NCBI RefSeq assembly: GCF_016907955.1
Contig: NZ_JAFBCX010000015.1
Coordinates: 62,001-126,000 of the forward strand
Length of the DNA: 64,000 nt
Reading direction: 5' to 3'
DNA from: Lentzea nigeriaca
GTDB lineage: Bacteria; Actinomycetota; Actinomycetes; Mycobacteriales; Pseudonocardiaceae
Under the pieces are notes generated by a model that was given only the letters and a program-made list of their open reading frames with translations, had not been told where the DNA came from and searched no databases. How positions within the stretch are numbered: position 1 is the first letter of the stretch; each line of letters opens with the position of its first letter. This document shows, piece after piece, positions 25,265-31,768 of the stretch. The translations under genes and the position numbers were made by a program.

Positions 25265-26035
25265 ATGAGCAACTCCGACTCGGCAGCTCAGGTGCAGTCC
25301 GTGGACAGAGCTATCAGCGTGCTCGAACTGCTGGCCCAGGGCGAGGCCGGCATCACCGAAATCGCTGGTGAGCTGGGTGTGCACAAGTCCACGGTGTCCA
25401 GACTCGTCTCCGTGCTGGAGTCGCGTGGCCTGGTCGAGCAGCTCGGGGAGAGAGGCAAGTACGCGATCGGTTTCGGCGTCGTCCGTCTCGCCGGTGCCGC
25501 CACCGGCCGCATGGACCTGACCAAGCTCGGCCAGCCCGTGTGCCAGACGCTGGCGGACGAGTTCGGCGAGACCGTGAACATCGCCGTGCACGACGCCGGT
25601 GTCGCCATCAACATCACCCAGGCCCGCGGCTCGGCGGCGGTCTCGGCGGTGAACTGGATCGGGCAGCGCACACCGCTGCACGCCACGTCGTCCGGCAAGG
25701 TCCTGCTCGCCTACCTGCCGCTCGCCGAACGCAAGCGGCTGGCGTCGCTGCCGCTCGACGCGTACACCGAGAACACGGTCGTTGACGCCGGCAAGCTCCT
25801 CGCCGAGCTGGAGGTGGTCGCGTCGCAGGGGTACGCGGCCTGCTTCGAGGAGCTGGAGCTCGGGCTGCACGCGGTCGCCGTGCCGGTGCGTGGGCACCGC
25901 GGAGAGGTCGTCGCCGCGATGAGCGCGTCCGGGCCGTCGTACCGGTTGTCGCGGCAGCGGGTCGAGGACATCGTGCCCGCCATGACCGCCGCCGCGGCGG
26001 ACCTCTCGGCGCAGCTGGGGTACTTCGCGGGCTGA
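25265..26035 (+). CDS. IclR family transcriptional regulator
   Basis: 256-residue regulator. The winged HTH occupies residues 14-75 (SVDRAISVLELLAQGEAGITE then GVHKSTVSRLVSVLESRGLV). The IclR effector domain follows with NIAVHDAGVAINITQ, RTPLHATSSGKVLLAYL and the closing FEELELGLHAVAVPVRG. Divergent from the choline operon and flanked on the right by the dimethylglycine operon, it is the natural candidate controlling both. The ATG at 25265 is chosen over upstream in-frame codons because it directly precedes the conserved QSVDRA start. Confidence 0.9.
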   Translation: MSNSDSAAQVQSVDRAISVLELLAQGEAGITEIAGELGVHKSTVSRLVSVLESRGLVEQLGERGKYAIGFGVVRLAGAATGRMDLTKLGQPVCQTLADEFGETVNIAVHDAGVAINITQARGSAAVSAVNWIGQRTPLHATSSGKVLLAYLPLAERKRLASLPLDAYTENTVVDAGKLLAELEVVASQGYAACFEELELGLHAVAVPVRGHRGEVVAAMSASGPSYRLSRQRVEDIVPAMTAAAADLSAQLGYFAG

Positions 26036-26042
26036 CGTCACG

Positions 26043-26096
26043 GGAGGCGCCGTGCCCACCTCCGGGCCGAAATCGGGTCCCGCGCACGGCGCCTCC
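26043..26096 (+). terminator. Perfect 13-bp hairpin after iclR
   Basis: GGAGGCGCCGTGC (26043-26055) and its exact inverse GCACGGCGCCTCC (26084-26096) enclose a 28-base GC-rich loop, starting 8 bases after the iclR stop codon. A rho-independent-type terminator without a T-tract is the simplest reading. Confidence 0.6.
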
Positions 26097-26098
26097 TC

Positions 26099-26380
26099 CT
26101 CTCGTGGCTGGTCCGGGACCTGATGCGCCTGTGCCTGCTGCCCGGCCGCGTCTACCCGCCCTACGGCACGTGGCTCGGCAGCGCCTTCGCTCGTCTGCCC
26201 TGCGCGACGCGGCTGGCACCGGTGCTCACCGCCGCCTTGGCCGTCACCGGGCGGAGGGAGCGGGAGAGCCACCTGGCAGGCGCATATCAGCTCGTGGGCG
26301 CGCTGCACGACGAGGCAGGGCTCGAAAGGCCGGGTGCTCACCCAGGCGGTTTTCCTGCGCTGACCTGCGGCACAGCGCGT
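26099..26380 (+). pseudogene. C-terminal remnant resembling a DUF4037 protein
   Basis: The frame from about 26099 reads LVRDLMRLCLLPGRVYPPYGTW followed by an AFARL helix, an LTAALAVTGRRERESHLAGAY segment and LHDEAGLE. Order and spacing match the C-terminal region of DUF4037 (nucleotidyltransferase-like) proteins. No start codon or N-terminal domain is present: the similarity begins immediately after the iclR hairpin, and the frame then runs into the 3' end of the convergent YjbR-like gene. It looks like a truncated, probably dead gene. The family match is from memory of the motif, not a search. Confidence 0.45.
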
Positions 26381-26721
26381 CACTCACGCTGGTGCGCCTT
26401 GCGGACCCTGGCGGGGGCCTTGATCCGCCACGCCTCCTCGACGAGTTCGGCCAGCTGGGCGGGGTCGACCTGGTCGAGGTCGACCAGGATCGCCCCGTAG
26501 CCGTCGTAGTGCGGCGTCGTGTAGAACGCCGGGTCGCCGGACGCCAGCAGCGCGGCTTTCTCGTCGAGGTCGCACATGAGCACGAGCCCGCCCTCGGCCT
26601 CGGTCCGCAGCCGGGCGAACCCCTTGCCGGCCACCTTCAGCGAGGGCGTGCGGAACCAGGTGGACTCCTCCACCTCCGGCAGGCGCTTCGCCGATTCGAC
26701 CACTTCGTCCCACGTTGGCAT
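26380..26721 (-). CDS. MmcQ/YjbR family protein
   Basis: 113-residue protein of the MmcQ/YjbR (CyaY-like fold) family. PTWDEVVESAKRLPEVEEST is the typical first helix, followed by WFRTPSLKVAGKGFARL and the late Y/W-containing segment HYDGYGAILVDLD with a C-terminal helix EEAWRIKAPARVR. Family members are proposed to bind DNA, but this is weakly supported. The ATG at 26721 starts in the divergent region with the dimethylglycine operon. Confidence 0.85.
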   Translation of the reverse strand: MPTWDEVVESAKRLPEVEESTWFRTPSLKVAGKGFARLRTEAEGGLVLMCDLDEKAALLASGDPAFYTTPHYDGYGAILVDLDQVDPAQLAELVEEAWRIKAPARVRKAHQRE

Positions 26722-26837
26722 GAGTTCATGCTGACGGCCGGGCTCGTGGGCAGCCTTGTACGAAAGGAAACCTCGAACGGCGGTATTGACTATCGGGGTG
26801 CACTGGCCGCACTTTGTTGCTGATCGCGGAACGGGTT

Positions 26838-26853
26838 CCGTTGCGCGCAACGG
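26838..26853. promoter_or_regulatory. 16-bp perfect palindrome before the dimethylglycine operon
   Basis: CCGTTGCG-CGCAACGG is a perfect palindrome ending 18 bases before the ATG of the GcvT-type dehydrogenase gene. The same CCGTTGCG half-site occurs at 25155-25162 before the other choline operon, so a common regulator (IclR) is plausible. Confidence 0.5.
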
Positions 26854-26871
26854 CGGCGAAGGGGTGTCCAG

Positions 26872-29238
26872 ATGCCTGGAGAAGTGCCTCGCGTGGTGCT
26901 CGTGGGGGCGGGGATCGTCGGCTGTGCGCTGGCCGACGAGCTCACCGAACGGGGCTACACCGACGTCACGGTCCTGGACCAGGCGGAGGGCTTCGCCGCG
27001 GGCGGCTCGAGCAGCCACGCGCCGGGACTCGTGTTCCAGACGAACTCCTGCCGCAGCATGACCGCCTTCGCCCGCTACACGGTCGAGAAGTACACCGCGC
27101 TGGGGTGCTTCGACCAGATCGGCGGGCTGGAGATCGCCACCACCGAGGCCCGGCTGGCGGACCTGTCGCGACGGCACGGCTGGGCCACGTCGTGGGGTGT
27201 GGAGAGCCGGCTGATCGGGCCGGACGAGGTGGCACGGCTGCACCCGTTGCTGGACCGCGAGCAGATCCTGGGCGGGTTCCTGATTCCGAGCGACGGGCTG
27301 GCGAAGCCGGTGGCGGCGGCGGAGATCCAGGCGCGGCGGGCCATCGCGCGGGGTGCGCGGTTCGTGTTCCGGCAGAAGGTCGTGGCGGTGGAGACCTCGG
27401 GCGACCGGGTCACCGGGGTGCGGACCGAGACCGACACCCATCCCGCCGACATCGTCGTGTCGTGTGCCGGGATGTGGGGGCCGGTGCTGGGGGAGATGGT
27501 CGGGCTGACCGTTCCGCTGGTGCCGATGGCGCACCAGTACGCGTTCACCGGGAACCTGCCGGGAGCCGACGCGGAAGCGCTGGCGCGGCAACCCATCCTG
27601 CGGCACCAGGAAGCCGATCTCTACTTCCGGGCCCACGGCGCGGCGCTGGGCATCGGGGCGTACGGGCACCGGCCGATGCCCGTGGCCGCGAAGGACATCA
27701 CCGGCTCGGAGCTGCCGTTCACCAAGGAGGACTTCGAGGCGTCGTGGGAGTCGGCCGTCGAGCTGATCCCGGCACTGGCGGAGGCCGGGCTGGATCGCGG
27801 GTTCAACGGACTGTTCTCGTTCACCAGCGACGGGATGCCGTTGCTCGGGCAACACCCGCGGCTGGACGGGTTCTGGGTCGCGGAGGCGGTGTGGATCACG
27901 CACTCCGCCGGAGTGGCGAAGTCGGTGGCCGAGTGGATCGTCGACGGGCAGCCGGAGCTGGACCTGCACTCCAGCGACGTCAACCGGTTCGAGCAGGTGC
28001 AGCTGGCACCGGACTACGTGCTGGAGCGCAGCTGCCAGAACTTCGTCGAGGTCTACGACGTGCTGCACCCGTTGCAGCCCATGGAAAGCCCGCGGCCGAT
28101 CCGGACGAGTCCCTTTTACGCCAGGCAACAGGAGCTCGGGGCGTTCTTCCTGGAGGCGTCCGGGTGGGAGCGGCCGCACTGGTACGAGGCCAACGCGAGC
28201 CTGCCGGAGGTCGCCGAGGTGCCGGAGCGCAACGAGTGGGCGAGCCGGTACTGGTCGCCGATCTGCGGCGCCGAGGCGTTGGTGACGCGCAAGCGGGTCG
28301 CGATGTTCGACATGACGCCGTTGAAGCGGCTGGAGGTCGGCGGGGCGGGTGCGCTGGAGTTCCTGCAGCGCATGACGACCAACAACCTCAACCGCAAACC
28401 CGGCGCGGTGGTCTACACGTTGCTGCTCGACAACCGGGGCGGGATCAGGAGCGATCTCACCATCGCGCGCCTCGACGAGAACACCTTCCAGGTCGGTGCG
28501 AACGGCAACCTGGACCTCGACTGGCTCACCGCGCACGCGCCGGATGACGTCCACGTCAGGGACATCACGGCCGGTACGTGCTGCATCGGTTTGTGGGGGC
28601 CGAAAGCCCGCGATCTCATCGAGAGTCTGCCCACCACGCTGGACACGCGGAAGGGGTACTTCACGGCGCAGCGGGCGTTCATCAAGAACGTTCCGGTGAC
28701 CGCATTGCGACTGTCCTATGTGGGCGAACTCGGCTGGGAGCTCTACACCACCGCGGACCTCGGCCAGAAGCTGTGGGACACGCTCTGGGAGGCCGGGCAG
28801 GAGCACGGCGTGATCGCGGCCGGGCGCGGGGCGTTCGCCAGCCTGCGGCTCGAGAAGGGCTACCGGTCGTGGGGCACCGACATGACCGACGAGCACGACC
28901 CGTTCGAGGCGGGGCTCGGCTTCGCGGTCCGCAAGGACAAGGACTTCCTGGGCAAGAACGCGCTGGAAGCCAGGACCTCGGCCAAGAAGCTCACCTGCCT
29001 CACGATCGACGACCCGCGGCAGGTCGTGATGGGCAGCGAACCCGTTTTCCACCAAGGAGAAGCGGTCGGATACGTCACGAGCGCGGCGTACGGGTACACG
29101 ACCGGGCTCAACATCGCCTACGCGTGGCTGCCCGTCGGCGTCGACGAGGTGGAGATCGGGTACTTCGGCGAGCGCGTCCGGGCACGCGTGGCGCAGGAGC
29201 CGTTGTTCGACCCCGAGATGAAGCGGCTCAGGGGCTGA
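26872..29238 (+). CDS. GcvT-fused FAD oxidoreductase, probable dimethylglycine oxidase/dehydrogenase
   Basis: 788-residue two-module enzyme. Residues 1-360 form the DAO-type FAD domain (VVLVGAGIVGCALADELTERG, with GGSSSHAPG as the flavin-contact region). A short FAO_M linker follows, then a GcvT folate domain (about 430-690, with MFDMTPLKRLEVGG and MTTNNL) and its GcvT C-terminal barrel. Such proteins demethylate dimethylglycine or sarcosine and pass the one-carbon unit to tetrahydrofolate. First gene of the rightward operon with sarcosine oxidase and betaine monooxygenase, so dimethylglycine to sarcosine is the best fit. The ATG follows GAAGGGGTGTCCAG. Confidence 0.88.
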   Translation: MPGEVPRVVLVGAGIVGCALADELTERGYTDVTVLDQAEGFAAGGSSSHAPGLVFQTNSCRSMTAFARYTVEKYTALGCFDQIGGLEIATTEARLADLSRRHGWATSWGVESRLIGPDEVARLHPLLDREQILGGFLIPSDGLAKPVAAAEIQARRAIARGARFVFRQKVVAVETSGDRVTGVRTETDTHPADIVVSCAGMWGPVLGEMVGLTVPLVPMAHQYAFTGNLPGADAEALARQPILRHQEADLYFRAHGAALGIGAYGHRPMPVAAKDITGSELPFTKEDFEASWESAVELIPALAEAGLDRGFNGLFSFTSDGMPLLGQHPRLDGFWVAEAVWITHSAGVAKSVAEWIVDGQPELDLHSSDVNRFEQVQLAPDYVLERSCQNFVEVYDVLHPLQPMESPRPIRTSPFYARQQELGAFFLEASGWERPHWYEANASLPEVAEVPERNEWASRYWSPICGAEALVTRKRVAMFDMTPLKRLEVGGAGALEFLQRMTTNNLNRKPGAVVYTLLLDNRGGIRSDLTIARLDENTFQVGANGNLDLDWLTAHAPDDVHVRDITAGTCCIGLWGPKARDLIESLPTTLDTRKGYFTAQRAFIKNVPVTALRLSYVGELGWELYTTADLGQKLWDTLWEAGQEHGVIAAGRGAFASLRLEKGYRSWGTDMTDEHDPFEAGLGFAVRKDKDFLGKNALEARTSAKKLTCLTIDDPRQVVMGSEPVFHQGEAVGYVTSAAYGYTTGLNIAYAWLPVGVDEVEIGYFGERVRARVAQEPLFDPEMKRLRG

Positions 29239-29239
29239 C

Positions 29240-30346
29240 GTGGTGTACGACGCCATCGTCATCGGGCTCGGCGGCATGGGCAGTGCCGCCGCGTACCGGC
29301 TCGCCCAGCGCGGGAAACGGGTGCTGGGGCTGGAGAGGTTCACGGCCGTGCACACGCGGGGTTCCAGTCACGGCGGGTCGCGGATCACGCGGCAGGCCTA
29401 CTTCGAGGATCCCGCGTACGTGCCGTTGCTGCTGCGGGCGCACGAGATGTGGGACCAGATCGAGCACGACAGCGGTGACCGGATCCTCCACCGGGTCGGC
29501 GGCGTCATCGTCGGCCCGCCGGACTCCCGTGCGGTCAGCGGCAGCCGGGCCAGCGCCGAGCAGTGGGACCTGAAGCACGAACTGCTGGACTCCGACGAGA
29601 TCCGCGAGCGCTTTCCCACGATGCGTCCACGCGCGGACGAGATCGGCCTGTACGAGGAAGCCGCTGGGTTCGTCGTACCGGAGAACGCCGTGCGAGCCCA
29701 CCTGGAGCTGGCCGCGAAGGCAGGCGCCGAGCTGCGCTTCGAGGAGCCCGTGCTGCATTGGGAAGAGGGCAGGGTGACCACGGTGCACGGCACGTACGAG
29801 GCCGAGCACGTCGTGGTGTGCCCAGGGCCGTGGGCACGGGAACTGTTGGAGGACCTCCAAATCTCGTTCGAGGTCGAACGCCAGGTCCAGTTCTACTTCA
29901 CGCCCGAGGACAACTTCGCCGGCCACCCGATCTACATCTGGGACCGCGCGGACGGCACCGAGTTCTACGGGTTCCCGGAGATCGGCGGCGCGGTGAAGGT
30001 GGCGTTCCACAGCGGTGGCGCGATCTGCACGCCGGACACCGTCGACCGCACGGTCCACGACCACGAGGTCGAGGCCATCACGAACGCCACCAGGCCCGCG
30101 ATGCCCGGCCTCGCTGGAACGTTCCAGCGCGCTGCCACCTGCATGTACACCAACACCGCGGACCACCACTTCGTGATCGCACGGCACCCAGGGCACGAGA
30201 ACGTGACCGTCGCGTGCGGCTTCTCGGGGCACGGCTTCAAGTTCGTGCCGGTCGTCGGCGAGATCCTCGCCGACCTCACGATCGACGGGGCCACGCGGCA
30301 CCCGATCGCCCTTTTCGACCCTGCACGCTTGAGAGGCGGAGCATGA
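29240..30346 (+). CDS. Monomeric sarcosine oxidase (MSOX/MTOX family)
   Basis: 368-residue flavoprotein predicted to oxidise sarcosine to glycine, formaldehyde and hydrogen peroxide. The FAD motif VIGLGGMGSAAAYRLAQRG is at the N-terminus and RGSSHGGSRITRQAY is the family's second flavin contact. The Cys that holds FAD covalently in this family is conserved as Cys301 (ATCMYTNTADHHF), and CGFSGHGFKFVPVVGE gives the C-terminal flavin loop. GTG at 29240 or 29243 starts it, one base after the preceding stop. It is monomeric, unlike the four-subunit enzyme of Pseudomonas choline loci. N-methyltryptophan oxidase activity is the main alternative. Confidence 0.88.
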   Translation: MVYDAIVIGLGGMGSAAAYRLAQRGKRVLGLERFTAVHTRGSSHGGSRITRQAYFEDPAYVPLLLRAHEMWDQIEHDSGDRILHRVGGVIVGPPDSRAVSGSRASAEQWDLKHELLDSDEIRERFPTMRPRADEIGLYEEAAGFVVPENAVRAHLELAAKAGAELRFEEPVLHWEEGRVTTVHGTYEAEHVVVCPGPWARELLEDLQISFEVERQVQFYFTPEDNFAGHPIYIWDRADGTEFYGFPEIGGAVKVAFHSGGAICTPDTVDRTVHDHEVEAITNATRPAMPGLAGTFQRAATCMYTNTADHHFVIARHPGHENVTVACGFSGHGFKFVPVVGEILADLTIDGATRHPIALFDPARLRGGA

Positions 30347-31455
30347 CCGGCAGCCTGATCTCCACCCTGGAGGGCCGCTACTACACGGACCAGGGGATCT
30401 TCGCGCAGGAGCAAGCCAGCATCTTCGAGAAGATGTGGTTCTGCGCGGTCCGTTCGGGCGACCTCCCGAACCCCGGCGACTTCCGCACCGTGCAGGTCGG
30501 GCGGGAAAGCGTGCTCATCGCGCGGGACCGCAACGGAGGCCTCAACGCGTTCCTGAACGTCTGCCGGCACCGCGGCGCGCGCATCTGCGTCGACGAGGCG
30601 GGCAGCGTCAAGCGGGCGTTCCAGTGCCCGTACCACGCGTGGACCTACGCGTTGGACGGCAAGCTGATCGCCGCGCCGAACCTCACGTCGATGCCGGACG
30701 TCGACCGGGTGGAATACGGGCTGACGAAAGTCCATCTCAGAGAATGGCTCGGCTACGCGTGGGTGTGCCTCGCCGACGAACCGCCGAGCTTCGAGGACGA
30801 CGTGCTGCACGCGGTGACGGAACGTCTCGGCTCGCTGGAAGCGATCGACGGCTACGAGATCGACGAATTGTCCGTGGGCAAACGAATTGTCTACGACGTC
30901 AAGGCCAACTGGAAACTGATCATCGAGAACTTCATGGAGTGCTACCACTGCGCGACGATCCACCCCGAGCTGACCGAGGTGCTGCCCGAGTTCGCCGACG
31001 GCTACGCGGCGCAGTACTACGTCGGGCACGGCGCGGAGTTCGGTGACGAGATCAAGGGCTTCACCGTCGACGGCAGCGAGGGCTTCGGAAAACTTGCGGC
31101 GCTTGAGGAAGACCGCGACCGGAAGTACTACGCGATCACGATCAAGCCGCAGGTTTTCGTCAACCTCGTGCCAGACCACGTGATCCTGCACCGCATGTAC
31201 CCCGTGGCGGTCGACCGCACGATCGTCGAGTGCGATTGGCTCTACGCCAAGGAAGTGGTCGACACCGGCCGTGACGTCTCTCGCTCTGTCGAGCTGTTCC
31301 ACCGGGTGAACGAGCAGGACTTCGAAGCGTGCGAGCGTTGCCAGCCCGCGATGGCCTCACGTGCTTACGCGCGCGGTGGAGTGCTTGTGCCCTCGGAACA
31401 CCACATCGGTGGTTTCCACGAGTGGCTGGTCCATAAACTGGAATCAGCCGACTAG
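30343..31455 (+). CDS. gbcA: Rieske oxygenase alpha subunit, probable glycine betaine monooxygenase (GbcA-like)
   Basis: 370-residue ring-hydroxylating-type oxygenase. The Rieske site is C74-x-H76 and C95-x2-H98 (NVCRHRGARI, QCPYHAWTY), and the catalytic iron site is the ENFMECYHCATIHPEL block with H202 and H207. Related enzymes demethylate glycine betaine to dimethylglycine (GbcA) or oxidise choline (plant CMO). A BetA/BetB pair already makes betaine here, and dimethylglycine and sarcosine enzymes precede it in the same operon (ATGA overlap), so betaine demethylation is the natural role. No GbcB-type fused reductase is adjacent; the ferredoxin/reductase pair at 23.7-25.1 kb can fill that place. 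Confidence 0.87.
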   Translation: MTGSLISTLEGRYYTDQGIFAQEQASIFEKMWFCAVRSGDLPNPGDFRTVQVGRESVLIARDRNGGLNAFLNVCRHRGARICVDEAGSVKRAFQCPYHAWTYALDGKLIAAPNLTSMPDVDRVEYGLTKVHLREWLGYAWVCLADEPPSFEDDVLHAVTERLGSLEAIDGYEIDELSVGKRIVYDVKANWKLIIENFMECYHCATIHPELTEVLPEFADGYAAQYYVGHGAEFGDEIKGFTVDGSEGFGKLAALEEDRDRKYYAITIKPQVFVNLVPDHVILHRMYPVAVDRTIVECDWLYAKEVVDTGRDVSRSVELFHRVNEQDFEACERCQPAMASRAYARGGVLVPSEHHIGGFHEWLVHKLESAD

Positions 31456-31469
31456 GGGATCGACGCGTC

Positions 31470-31497
31470 ACCCGTGCACGCGAAAGCTTGCACGGGT
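31470..31497 (+). terminator. Hairpin after gbcA
   Basis: ACCCGTGCA and TGCACGGGT are perfect 9-bp inverted arms around a 10-base loop, 15 bases after the gbcA stop codon. It probably ends the rightward choline operon. It also covers the spot where a ribosome-binding site for the next small gene would lie. Confidence 0.5.
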
Positions 31498-31498
31498 G

Positions 31499-31768
31499 AT
31501 GGAGCAGACAGACTTCTTGCTCCCGGACGGGGAGCTCACTCTCCTTCGCCGCATCCGGCAACTGGCCGAGCGCGCGGAGCGGACGGCGCACAACCGGTCC
31601 AACCTCGTTGGCCCGCCGCCGTCGCAGGAGCACCTTGACATCCTCGCGGAGATCAGGAAGCTCACCGAGGAGCTCAACAAAGGCAGACGGGCCGAGGAGT
31701 TGCCCCGGCCCGCCAGACCCGCCGACGATCTGGTGCCGGTCAGCGGCGCTGACCGCGCACCATCTTGA
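31499..31768 (+). CDS. Hypothetical small charged protein
   Basis: 89-residue frame beginning MEQTDFLLPDGELTLL (a GTG one codon earlier is also possible). Residues 12-65 are strongly helical and charged (RRIRQLAERAERTAHNRSN, EHLDILAEIRKLTEELN), consistent with a coiled coil, ending in a Pro-rich tail. No family is recognised and no Shine-Dalgarno is seen because the gbcA hairpin abuts the start, which weakens the case. The 3' end overlaps the convergent secA2 gene by 29 bases. Confidence 0.45.
   Translation: MEQTDFLLPDGELTLLRRIRQLAERAERTAHNRSNLVGPPPSQEHLDILAEIRKLTEELNKGRRAEELPRPARPADDLVPVSGADRAPS

Noticed and set aside
26043..26098. Extension of the DUF4037-like similarity upstream of 26099
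   Set aside because: The residues are encoded by the iclR hairpin and its loop, so the resemblance (LRAEIGSRARRL) is probably accidental.
26380..29355. 991-codon open frame on the minus strand opposite the GcvT-type dehydrogenase
   Set aside because: It is antisense to a well-supported enzyme and has biased His/Arg/Gln-rich composition. Only its last 113 codons (26380-26721) are a real gene, the YjbR-like protein.
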